From an uncultured Selenomonas sp. (GTDB lineage: Bacteria > Bacillota > Negativicutes > Selenomonadales > Selenomonadaceae), in contig CAMVGU010000019.1 in the NCBI GenBank assembly GCA_947167105.1, positions 1-63,323 on the forward strand: 63,323 bases of DNA, in the 5' to 3' direction. Both the position numbers and the translations under genes were made by a program. The notes beneath the pieces were generated by a model. That model had not been told where the DNA came from. It ran no database searches and saw only the letters and a list, made by a program, of their open reading frames with translations. Positions 1 to 7,021 of the stretch are shown piece after piece. Within the stretch, counting starts at the first letter, position 1, and each line of letters starts with the position of its first letter.

Positions 1-6
1 AAGGCT

Positions 7-78
7 TCAATGAGATACACTATCTAAAGTGTGTATAAAACGTCGGGAGGTTAGGTTAGTATCAACTAAGACTCTCAT
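7..78 (-). pseudogene. PIN-domain (VapC-like) toxin, 5' remnant
   Basis: An ATG inside the last codons of the upstream antitoxin-like gene opens a frame starting MRVLVDTN, the typical first strand and first catalytic Asp of PIN-domain RNases. After eight residues the similarity stops and the frame runs into a stop after 23 codons. A real PIN gene has about 130 codons, so this looks like a toxin cut off by a rearrangement near the window edge. The overlapping start is normal for antitoxin-toxin pairs. The identification rests on a short motif plus the context. Confidence 0.45.
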
Positions 79-307
79 AGCGCTCCTCCAGTATGTCAGA
101 CAGTTCGTCTGTATAGTTATGTTGTTTTATACTTTCCTTTCTGTATTTCTGGAGGTTTTGGAATGCCTGCATGGGTTTTGTTAATCCTTGTTCCTCATGT
201 GAAACATACATACTGCGTAGATGTTGCAAATTCTGAATCAAGATTGAAAGATGTTCCTCCGGAAATTGCTCCACTATATCAATAGCCTGTGCACGAGAAG
301 GAGTCAT
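62..307 (-). CDS. small antitoxin-like protein (DUF2281-type) upstream of PIN remnant
   Basis: An 81-residue acidic, helical protein with no signal peptide. Its N-terminal part (AIDIVEQFPEEHLSILIQNL) resembles small antitoxins paired with PIN toxins, in which a helix with alternating acidic and hydrophobic residues precedes a toxin-binding tail. An AAGGATG ribosome binding site lies eight bases before the ATG. Its last codons overlap the start of the truncated PIN frame, the standard VapBC-type arrangement. With the toxin broken, it may be an orphan. The family assignment is by resemblance only. Confidence 0.5.
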   Translation of the reverse strand: MTPSRAQAIDIVEQFPEEHLSILIQNLQHLRSMYVSHEEQGLTKPMQAFQNLQKYRKESIKQHNYTDELSDILEERYESLS

Positions 308-379
308 GGCAAATCATCCTTTCTTGATATGGAGACGCTTAATTGCAGTTTTTTCTGACGGTGAGTCCCTGTCTATATG

Positions 380-437
380 TTACTATGAAATCTTAGCGAG
401 TCAAGCCCGTAAGGGCGCAGAATCGCTAAGATTTCGT
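380..437. repeat. dispersed palindromic repeat, GAAATCTTAGCGA family
   Basis: A perfect 13-bp inverted repeat (387-399 and 423-435, GAAATCTTAGCGA) with a loop containing AAGGGCG. Related sequence recurs at 481-515, 39683-39745, 44298-44315 and 45507-45594. It lies in intergenic DNA and has no coding potential. Confidence 0.7.
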
Positions 438-580
438 GTAAGGGCGTGTGGACACCGAAGGTGTCCGGTAAGCTTACTATGAAACATTAGCGAATACAAG
501 CCAAAGGCGCAGCATAAGTCCATCCATGCCGCACAAACAAACACCTCCATCGCTTCTGGAAAGGGAAAAGGGCGAGGGAG

Positions 581-679
581 GTGTTTTTGCTTACTGCAAC
601 AGCGACAGCACATTGCATAAAACTTTTCTTGGCTGTGGCAAGTTTTGCAGTCTCGGTTTTCGCTCTTGGCTATATGTAG
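581..679 (+). CDS. candidate type I toxin, small hydrophobic peptide
   Basis: A 32-codon frame from GTG 581, or 30 codons from TTG 587, encoding a single hydrophobic helix (core IKLFLAVASFAVSVFALGYM). A GGGAGG ribosome binding site sits five bases before the TTG. The binding site is inside a long inverted repeat (531-540 with 578-587), so it may be sequestered in the mRNA. Downstream lie a bidirectional hairpin and an opposing strong promoter, the layout of Firmicutes type I toxin loci of the TxpA/RatA or holin-like sort. Toxicity is inferred, and the peptide itself matches no family I recognise. Confidence 0.4.
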   Translation: MFLLTATATAHCIKLFLAVASFAVSVFALGYM

Positions 680-689
680 GGTATTGCCC

Positions 690-787
690 ACAAAAATCAG
701 AAATGACCGCCCAAGCTTCTCACACTAAGCGGTCATTCTGATTCGTTTACCTGAGGGCTGACCGTTTACCGGCAGCACCTCTTCTTT
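690..787 (-). ncRNA. candidate antisense RNA to the small toxin transcript
   Basis: A minus-strand transcript is predicted from the strong promoter at 794-822. It would start near 787 and end at the hairpin 702-737, followed on this strand by TGATTTTTG. It would overlap the 3' end of the toxin transcript, as in RatA-type antitoxin RNAs. Both ends are predicted from sequence only. Confidence 0.38.
702..737. terminator. bidirectional terminator hairpin
   Basis: Stem AATGACCGC (702-710) with GCGGTCATT (729-737) and an 18-base loop. On the minus strand it is followed by a T-rich run. It lies where the sense toxin mRNA and the antisense RNA would meet. Confidence 0.5.
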
Positions 788-793
788 GTGCTT

Positions 794-822
794 ATTATAG
801 TATGTAGGGGAAAGGTGCGCAA
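794..822 (-). promoter_or_regulatory. sigma-A type promoter, antisense RNA
   Basis: On the minus strand TTGCGC (817-822) is followed by exactly 17 bases and then TATAAT (794-799). This is a near-consensus vegetative promoter pointing into the small toxin locus. Confidence 0.6.
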
Positions 823-957
823 GTGAAACCGCCTCCAGGCTAGGGTTTGGAAATTCGGGGGCGGATTCTTTGTAAAGGGTTAGCTTTGCGTCGCGAAAAT
901 TGCATTTTTCCGCTGTATAATCTAAGCGGGAAATATACGCTCCGAGCTGACCTTATT

Positions 958-2562
958 TTATTTCACCCGCAGGGCAGCAGAAGAGGCTACATCGGCAAGG
1001 TATTTCCGCGTACTGTCGGACAGGCTCTTGAAGCTGTATGCCACGGCGCGTTTGAGTTTCTTCTTTTCTTCTTCGTCTAGTTCGTTGTTGGTCTCAATTG
1101 CTTCCATCATGCCGACTGCCTGAGCTGCTTTGGCACCTTCATCGAGGATGGAGGAGCTGTCTACCCGGCTGACGAGATCTTGCACCGTTTCCAGGCGTAC
1201 CTGCGGTGTATCTGCCATAGTCCAGCTGTCCATGACTTCCTGCATGGATTGGTAGCCGTTGCTGATATTAAGCTGGACGAATCCCTCCACACTCAGGCCG
1301 TGGGTGTCGGATGATGCGCGGGCTATGGCAATAAGGCCGGGAGTTACCGTGACGTTCATGCCGGCAGCACTGCCGCCTTGTCCGGTCTCCGTGCTCATGG
1401 TTACGACCTCTTTCAGCTCATCGGCTTTGGCAGGCTGCTCTGTCTGGCTGTTTGCCGAGTTCGTGACTTTGAGCTGGAGGGATGAATCCAGCAGACCCAG
1501 GATGACGGGATCGGAGTAGGCATAGCCATCGCTATCGCTGTCGCCGAGGCTCCTGATTTGTATATTATCACCGTTCAGCGTTGTGTTGCTCTGCGTCACT
1601 TGGCCACCATAAATATGGACGTTATTGGCAGTGATGCTGGTATTATTCAGGGAAACCTTATTGTCCGCCGTATAAGTGGCCCCAATTTCCTGCCCGTCGG
1701 TCGCAAAGGTGTTGGAAGCTACTATATTGACCTTGCTGTCACTCTCCCCGCTGCGCGAAAGCTTGATAGTAGTGCCGTTCAGGGATACATTGCCGCCCAG
1801 GATATTGAAAGAGCCTTCACTCGAATAATTCATATAGGCGGTCGCCTTGCCCATAGTCACGGTATTGTCAGGCGTAGAGACATTGCTCTCTTTATACTGG
1901 TTACCTGTTGAAGACTGGAGAGCCGCTAAGCCGATAGAAGAAGGTACATCGTATTCAATAGCACCACCGGAGAAAGTCACTCCGTCAGCCACCTCAATGG
2001 TGCCGCCCATAAACTTGATTCCATTTTCGGTATAAGAATGTACGTACGCCCCGTTTTGGAATGTAATAGATGCCGCTACTGAGCGTCCGGCAGGTGTCTT
2101 GAAAGTCACGCTCCCAGTTTTGGAAAGATAATTGCTGATGAAATCATCACTTTCATATTCCAAGGTGGAAAGTAACAGGTTATCAGCATATACATGGGCC
2201 CCGGATCCGATGACAATGCCATTGGGATTGAAAAGGAACATGGGATATGAGCCACCCTGGCTCAAGATACCAAAAATTCGAGAGGGATTGCCACCCGTCA
2301 CTAGGTTCACTAGAGCACCGTTGCTTGTATCTACAACAAAAAGCTCATCGCTGGCAATATCAAATTGATTCCAGTTAATAATACTGTGACCATTGGTTGA
2401 TAAAATAGAGCTACTGGTCACAGATCCATCACTGTTGAGGCCGGACACAGAGCCGCTGATTACCGTGCCGCCGGAGGGCATGGCCAGGGCCTGCCCGGAA
2501 AGAGCCGCCCCCACCAAGAGTGCCAGGGCTGCGCATGAGAGTTTCTTCTTGATGCTGACCAT
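958..2562 (-). CDS. two-partner secretion exoprotein (FhaB/TpsA-like, short)
   Basis: A 534-residue secreted protein. The start at 2562 is chosen because AAGGAGG lies six bases upstream and a clear signal peptide follows (KKK, hydrophobic stretch, cleavage after ALA at about residue 27). The TPS secretion domain is visible: INWNQF at 62-67, GNPSRIFG at 91-98 and NPNGI at 112-116, the motifs TpsB pores recognise. The rest is Ser/Thr/Asn-rich beta-helix-like sequence ending in a short helical, charged tail. It follows its FhaC-like transporter by 35 bases, so the two form an operon. At 534 residues it is small for an adhesin. Function on the surface (adhesion, contact, or enzyme) cannot be read from the sequence. 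Confidence 0.85.
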   Translation of the reverse strand: MVSIKKKLSCAALALLVGAALSGQALAMPSGGTVISGSVSGLNSDGSVTSSSILSTNGHSIINWNQFDIASDELFVVDTSNGALVNLVTGGNPSRIFGILSQGGSYPMFLFNPNGIVIGSGAHVYADNLLLSTLEYESDDFISNYLSKTGSVTFKTPAGRSVAASITFQNGAYVHSYTENGIKFMGGTIEVADGVTFSGGAIEYDVPSSIGLAALQSSTGNQYKESNVSTPDNTVTMGKATAYMNYSSEGSFNILGGNVSLNGTTIKLSRSGESDSKVNIVASNTFATDGQEIGATYTADNKVSLNNTSITANNVHIYGGQVTQSNTTLNGDNIQIRSLGDSDSDGYAYSDPVILGLLDSSLQLKVTNSANSQTEQPAKADELKEVVTMSTETGQGGSAAGMNVTVTPGLIAIARASSDTHGLSVEGFVQLNISNGYQSMQEVMDSWTMADTPQVRLETVQDLVSRVDSSSILDEGAKAAQAVGMMEAIETNNELDEEEKKKLKRAVAYSFKSLSDSTRKYLADVASSAALRVK

Positions 2563-2597
2563 ACTGTACCTCCTTGTACACCCCCTCTGCAGAGGGT

Positions 2598-4103
2598 TCA
2601 GAAAGCCCAACTGACCATCGCATTCCAGCGTTTATGCTGCTGTTTCAGATCCTCGTTCACGTCGGAGATGATATCCGCATAGTCGATGGCAATCGTCATA
2701 TGCTTCTTGGGATCATTATAGCGGTAGCCCACACCCCAGGAAGCGATGGTTTCCTTGTCAAAATATGACATTTTATTATTATTGGCAAGCCTTGCTCCAT
2801 CGAGGAAGAGCAGGAAACGGGAGCCTTTTGCAAATTCAGGCGTATACAGCTCTAGGCTGCCTACTATGCCTTTGTCAGCAGCAATGGCACGTTCCATAAA
2901 GCCGCGCACAGAGCCGAAGCCGCCGGCACCGATCTGCAGGGCAGGCAGCAGGTTCTTATTCGTGTACTGCCCCTGCAGACGTACTCCCAGCAGCCAATCC
3001 TTGCCAAAACGGTACTGGTAGCTTGCTCCGGCCTTAGCCAGCCAGTAATGCTCATCATAGCCGGAGGCATTTAAGTCGAAATTGCTGCCGGCCTTGCCCA
3101 GGCTGGTCTGCAAGCCTGCATTGTAAGTGAAAGAATGGCGCTCATCACGATCATTGTGGATGAAGCTCAGGGAACCGGATAGGGTATCATACTCCTGATT
3201 CATCTTTACCAGGGACTGGCTGTTTAACTCCAGACCGTAATTATTGCTCAGGCGCTTGTAGTCCACACCGATATCGATGATATCCTTCTCTCTGGAGGTA
3301 TAGGAAATGTTATGCTGATAATGGGCACCGGCATTCGTGCCCCGGCCGCTGGCGGTGTATTCCAGCCCGTTGCCGAGGTTTGCGACCGTGCCAAGATCTA
3401 CATCAGAATAACTGGCATAGATGTTCACCGCATCGCCCAACTTCGGGAGCGGCATGCGGTAGCTCATGACCGCCTGTCGCACATCCCCCAGATGGCCGCC
3501 ACTGGGGGATGTCACATAGGCCATGCCAAAGGTATCTGCGCGGTCAGTCAGACTGCCGTTTACATAGCTTGTCGTCACGCGCCAGTTACCCGAATTATCG
3601 TTGCCGGTATTGCTGACCGTAATACTGCCATGCTGCGACTGCTTTTCCTTCGCCGTCACTGTTATCACGTATTCGCCCTGAGTGCCACGCCGGATATTCG
3701 CCCCCAGCTCCATAGCCCCGCTCTCATTTGCCAGCTGGATTTGCTTGGACAGCTGGCGGACGCTGAGGATCTTCTTGTTCACTTCCGGTACCAGGCGCTT
3801 GACAGCTTCCTCACTCAGATTATCGCTGTTCACCACCACAGATTCTACCGGCACGAAGATGCGGTTCGACTTTACTCCTTGGGTTTCCCGGTTGGTCTGC
3901 TCCCTGAGGCTATTTTGCTGTTCCATGAGCTGCGTCTGGGCATCGTTATTGCTTTCTGCGACCTGTCCCGGCGCAGCAGCGGTCATGCTGCTGGCAGAGA
4001 GCAGGAAAAACCATACGCAGACCGTAACAGCCAGCAAATGCAGGGCACTGCCTATACTGTTGTTCTGTTCATCTTCCTCTGTCCGGCTTGCCGTAAAGTA
4101 CAT
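2598..4103 (-). CDS. two-partner secretion transporter (FhaC/ShlB/TpsB-like)
   Basis: A 501-residue outer-membrane pore that should export the downstream exoprotein. Residues 20-44 form a signal sequence. A Gln/Asn-rich linker follows, then a POTRA domain (about 81-155), then a beta barrel from about 160 to the end with alternating Tyr/Gly-rich strands. The conserved Omp85 loop motif VRGF is at 399-402 (GSVRGFMER), and the last residue is Phe, as outer-membrane barrels end. Known FhaC proteins have two POTRA domains; here the barrel seems to begin right after one. It stands first in the operon, with the exoprotein second. Confidence 0.85.
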   Translation of the reverse strand: MYFTASRTEEDEQNNSIGSALHLLAVTVCVWFFLLSASSMTAAAPGQVAESNNDAQTQLMEQQNSLREQTNRETQGVKSNRIFVPVESVVVNSDNLSEEAVKRLVPEVNKKILSVRQLSKQIQLANESGAMELGANIRRGTQGEYVITVTAKEKQSQHGSITVSNTGNDNSGNWRVTTSYVNGSLTDRADTFGMAYVTSPSGGHLGDVRQAVMSYRMPLPKLGDAVNIYASYSDVDLGTVANLGNGLEYTASGRGTNAGAHYQHNISYTSREKDIIDIGVDYKRLSNNYGLELNSQSLVKMNQEYDTLSGSLSFIHNDRDERHSFTYNAGLQTSLGKAGSNFDLNASGYDEHYWLAKAGASYQYRFGKDWLLGVRLQGQYTNKNLLPALQIGAGGFGSVRGFMERAIAADKGIVGSLELYTPEFAKGSRFLLFLDGARLANNNKMSYFDKETIASWGVGYRYNDPKKHMTIAIDYADIISDVNEDLKQQHKRWNAMVSWAF

Positions 4104-4310
4104 ATTTATATCCCTTCCCTAATTAAATGTTCTTGCATACAGCATGATACATTATGATAACACATCTGCCCCCCCCGTAAAGACAGTCCTCGTTCTTTTT
4201 TATTTTTCTTATCTGCGATGAGGTAGAAGAACGCCGACATTATACATGACATTATATTACTGTCATCTGATATACAGTATATTGTTTAAATGTAAAAAAA
4301 ATAGCGAAAA

Positions 4311-4354
4311 AATAAAACAGTGCTGCCTTTGCAAGTCAGCACTGTTTTATTTTT
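4311..4354 (-). terminator. terminator after the TPR protein gene
   Basis: Stem AAAACAGTGCTG (4314-4325) with CAGCACTGTTTT (4337-4348), with A/T runs on both sides. It ends the minus-strand transcript of the TPR gene and separates it from the secretion pair. It could also work on the plus strand. Confidence 0.75.
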
Positions 4355-4366
4355 ATGTGATGTGCA

Positions 4367-5614
4367 TCAATAAGGGTAATCTTGCAGTATTGCCAGCAAT
4401 GCTGTCTTTTCATTGCTCGGAAGCCCGGCTGCCAGCTCTCTGGCGTGACGGAAATCGGCAGTGCAATTGCTGTTACCAAGGGCATATCTGGCAATGGCAC
4501 GATAGGTATAAACATTGGCCAGCATATAGTGGCGGTAATCAAGCTGCTCTGCGGGCTGCGTCTGGATGGCTGGCAGGATGCCCATCGAGGATGTGCGTTC
4601 AAGGACATCGATTAGCTGTGTATAGCGTACATCAGCCTCGGCATAGTTCTCATCTATCAGGTACAGGCTTGCACGATTGAAGAGAAAGTGGTTATATATA
4701 TCAGCCTGGACAGCTTCTGCATCTATACCTATGGCCAGACGTTCAGCTTCATCATACGCTTGCATGGCATCATCCTGCTTGCCGACCATGAAAGAGGCGT
4801 TGCCTTGGAGACAGTGCAGTATGAAAGCAAGCATCTGCTTTTGCTCAGAAGTATAATCCTCGCTTTTAGATAGTGCCAGGAGGCCGGAACGGCAATCCTC
4901 TTCGCCTCCCGCAAAATCGCCGTTGCCCAGGCGCAAATCGGCACGGGCGGCATAGGCGGCTGCATTGGCATCATATTCAACGAGCGCCCGATCCAGAAGT
5001 TCCCCGCTTTGCTCCGGATTTTCGCAGGCTTGCTGTAAAAGCAGATAAGACTGGTAGGCAGCCTCATTGCGATGGATTGCCTGCGTTATCTCAGTCCTTT
5101 CAGCCGTTGTTCTGGCTTGCGGTAGTTTTGCCTGAAGCATGGCTATTTCCCTCTGCAGGCGCTGGTAATTGTCATTTATCTGTTTGTAGGCTGCAACTTT
5201 TGACCGGTCTGCCAGCCCTTCGCGCAGACGCTGTAAATCCGAATCGTCAACCTCAGCGGTGATGGTGGCCTGTACAATGATGCCCAGTGCCGGAGGCGGC
5301 AAGGCCACGGTCTGGTAGGCAGGAGAGCCGGCAAGTCGCAGAAAAGCCGCCGCCATGGTAATGACTGTGTCCTGCGTCACCACATGGCTTTCTGTCACAG
5401 TACTGCTCTGTACATATACACCTACCTGCTCGGCAGCTAGGCGCTTGGCATCCTGAAGTGCCCTTTCCTTGGCGATGGAAAGCGTCTCCGCTTCACCCAT
5501 AGTATAGGAGCCTGTCACCGTAACAATCTGTGCATCCGCGCTGGCATGGCCCATACCTTGTCCCAGAAAAAATAAGCACACCAGGCAAATAATAAACCTT
5601 TTCATCATGTACAT
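4367..5614 (-). CDS. secreted LPP20-like/TPR protein
   Basis: A 415-residue protein with a cleavable signal peptide (KR, hydrophobic stretch, cleavage near GHASA at about residue 26). Residues 30-130 look like the LPP20/FlgT-N-type domain of secreted proteins (GSYTMGEAETLSIAKERALQ, then an EQVGVYV segment). A coiled segment (145-180) is followed by TPR-like helical repeats (about 185-400). AGAGGAAA precedes the ATG at 5614. It lies upstream of the secretion pair on the same strand but behind its own terminator. A periplasmic role in envelope assembly is plausible; no enzyme motif is seen. Confidence 0.6.
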   Translation of the reverse strand: MYMMKRFIICLVCLFFLGQGMGHASADAQIVTVTGSYTMGEAETLSIAKERALQDAKRLAAEQVGVYVQSSTVTESHVVTQDTVITMAAAFLRLAGSPAYQTVALPPPALGIIVQATITAEVDDSDLQRLREGLADRSKVAAYKQINDNYQRLQREIAMLQAKLPQARTTAERTEITQAIHRNEAAYQSYLLLQQACENPEQSGELLDRALVEYDANAAAYAARADLRLGNGDFAGGEEDCRSGLLALSKSEDYTSEQKQMLAFILHCLQGNASFMVGKQDDAMQAYDEAERLAIGIDAEAVQADIYNHFLFNRASLYLIDENYAEADVRYTQLIDVLERTSSMGILPAIQTQPAEQLDYRHYMLANVYTYRAIARYALGNSNCTADFRHARELAAGLPSNEKTALLAILQDYPY

Positions 5615-5677
5615 TTGCTTTCCTCTTTGAATAATTTGAATAATCTCACTACTCGCAAGTATAGTAAGCCGTGATAT

Positions 5678-6001
5678 ATAATCAGCTTGATTCCATCCCC
5701 CGTGTCCGGTGCTGTCACCGTAAAGCGTATATCGAAGGCCACTGCTGATTCGCTCTCGCTCTTGTCTTCATTCTGCAGGGTTTAAATGCGGGTGACTTCT
5801 CCCTGGGGATTGACCAGCACAGTTCCCACTTCCGGTTTTCCCTGAATGTAACGGATAATTTCCGATAATTTCCTTGACAGGAATATCATTGAATTCCTCT
5901 ACACAGGTTTTCATTATGTAGGCGGCTATCCCTTGTTCGGATAGTACATTTCGGCAAGCGGCATCGTATAATCTTTTGATCGTAAGTGGCTCCCTTTCAG
6001 C
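5678..6001 (-). pseudogene. PD-(D/E)XK nuclease family transposase (Rpn-like), internal fragment
   Basis: Frame pieces resemble the N-terminal region of nuclease-family transposases common in Firmicutes: KRLYDAACRNVLSEQGIAAY, then KPEVGTVLVNPQ, then AVAFDIRFTVTAPD. They lie in two frames. The switch is a perfect 10-bp tandem duplication, GATAATTTCC at 5854-5863 and again at 5864-5873. An in-frame TAA lies beyond it, and homology ends after IKLII. The gene has lost its 3' part and is not functional. The identification of the parent family is from memory of related proteins. Confidence 0.6.
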
Positions 6002-6002
6002 A

Positions 6003-6299
6003 TTATTGGCTGTCCTTTCCATACAGCACTACCCCGTCATTTCGGATGGACTCCAGCAGGGCACCGCCGGGGCCGCTGTCCAGATCCACCACATCGAACA
6101 TCAGCAGGGTGGGCACTATCTCTATCTCGTCCACATCTAAAGCAAATCCGGCAATATCCCCGCCGGACACCGCCAGGTCAACGTCGCTGCGCTCCCTGTT
6201 GTCCCCCCTGGCACGGCTGCCAAAGAGAATGACCTTTCCCAGGCCGTATTTTTGCGCCAGTTCCACAATGCTCTTGTGTATGTGCTCCGGCAGATCCAT
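6003..6299 (-). CDS. mntA: MNT nucleotidyltransferase, antitoxin of HEPN-MNT pair
   Basis: A 98-residue minimal nucleotidyltransferase with the motif GSRARGDNRERSDVDLA, in which GS and DxD bind Mg-ATP. In the HepT-MntA system such proteins AMPylate a Tyr of the HEPN RNase and so neutralise it. The start at 6299 fits GGTGAGG just upstream. An earlier in-frame ATG (6329) overlaps the HEPN gene by 20 bases and is less likely. It is translationally coupled to the HEPN gene. Confidence 0.8.
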   Translation of the reverse strand: MDLPEHIHKSIVELAQKYGLGKVILFGSRARGDNRERSDVDLAVSGGDIAGFALDVDEIEIVPTLLMFDVVDLDSGPGGALLESIRNDGVVLYGKDSQ

Positions 6300-6309
6300 C
6301 TTCCTCACC

Positions 6310-6720
6310 TCACATCCAGTCGGCTTCAATATTGCGCCTTAACGCCTCGAACATGGGAATGAATTTTTCCTTGGTATCTGCAATGATTTTCAGGGCGATT
6401 TCCTCACTGTAGGAATGAATGACATCATTGCGTGCTTTCAGGGCTGCGCTCCATCTGGCCTCATCATCAATCATTCCCGCCTGATAGGCCAGCTTGATGA
6501 TGCTGTTAGGGGAGCCAAGCCTCCTTTCCCCGTAGCCGAAAGCCTCCAGCCGCTCCTTCATAGCCTTCCAGGACTGCTCAAAGCAGATTTCAAAGAGAGC
6601 CACCATGCCTGATTCCGTAATGGTATCATAGGGCGGCTGCTTCTTTTCTATTTCCTTGAGGTTCTCCAGAGCCTTGAAAAAGTTGCTTGTCTTCTTGTGC
6701 GTATCGTAGTTTGGATTCAC
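6310..6720 (-). CDS. hepT: HEPN-domain RNase toxin (HI0074/HepT-like)
   Basis: A 136-residue helical protein of the nucleotidyltransferase substrate-binding (HI0074) type. The HEPN RNase signature RNDVIHSY (R-x4-H) is near residue 92-99, with the Tyr that MntA-type enzymes modify directly after the His. Residues 44-56 carry the usual aromatic/acidic helix (ALFEICFEQSWKA). It precedes the MNT gene and its stop codon sits in the ribosome binding region of mntA. Family knowledge supports a toxin role; activity is not shown here. Confidence 0.8.
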   Translation of the reverse strand: MNPNYDTHKKTSNFFKALENLKEIEKKQPPYDTITESGMVALFEICFEQSWKAMKERLEAFGYGERRLGSPNSIIKLAYQAGMIDDEARWSAALKARNDVIHSYSEEIALKIIADTKEKFIPMFEALRRNIEADWM

Positions 6721-6794
6721 ATTCTCTGCCTGCCTTTATGTACTCTCTGCAAAAATAATTATAATCATACTCGTAAAAGAAAGTATTCCTCAGG

Positions 6795-6840
6795 CCCCCC
6801 ACCACCGCTTACGCGGTCCCCCGCCCCCAAGGGGGCGGAC
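6795..6840. repeat. C/G-rich palindromic repeat (CCACCACCGC...GGGGGCGGAC), copy 1
   Basis: Two nested palindromes: ACCGC/GCGGT, then CCGCCCCC/GGGGGCGG. Further copies lie at 10225-10300, 10349-10395, 12528-12573, 37008-37051 and (reversed) 58649-58731. Confidence 0.8.
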
Positions 6841-6964
6841 TATGGAAATGTGGAACAGTTTTTCCTTATCGAGTATATTATAAAGCTATTGTTCAAGATT
6901 TCGCAACGCGAAATCATTCCATTCGGCGCGTCCTGTGTGCAGTGAAAATTTCAGCTCTTATAAA

Positions 6965-6980
6965 TGTTTCACGTGAAACA
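6965..6980. promoter_or_regulatory. parS site 1 (TGTTTCACGTGAAACA)
   Basis: A perfect 16-bp palindrome equal to the Firmicutes parS consensus bound by ParB. It sits just past the 3' end of metH, about 6.8 kb from parB. Confidence 0.9.
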
Positions 6981-7019
6981 TGCCTTTGGAAATGGCACGA
7001 TCCTTTCCAAGGCATGTTT
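6976..7019. terminator. long hairpin after metH, overlapping parS 1
   Basis: Left arm AAACATGCCTTTGGAAA (6976-6992) and right arm TTTCCAAGGCATGTTT (7004-7019), with a T run on the plus strand. The left arm shares the end of the parS site. It is probably the metH terminator, although the T run is on the opposite strand. Confidence 0.45.
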
Positions 7020-7021
7020 TT

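Noticed and set aside
401..691. Minus-strand Cys-rich frame (96 codons)
   Set aside because: Runs through the repeat and the toxin locus; the opposite-strand hydrophobic peptide with terminator layout explains the region better.
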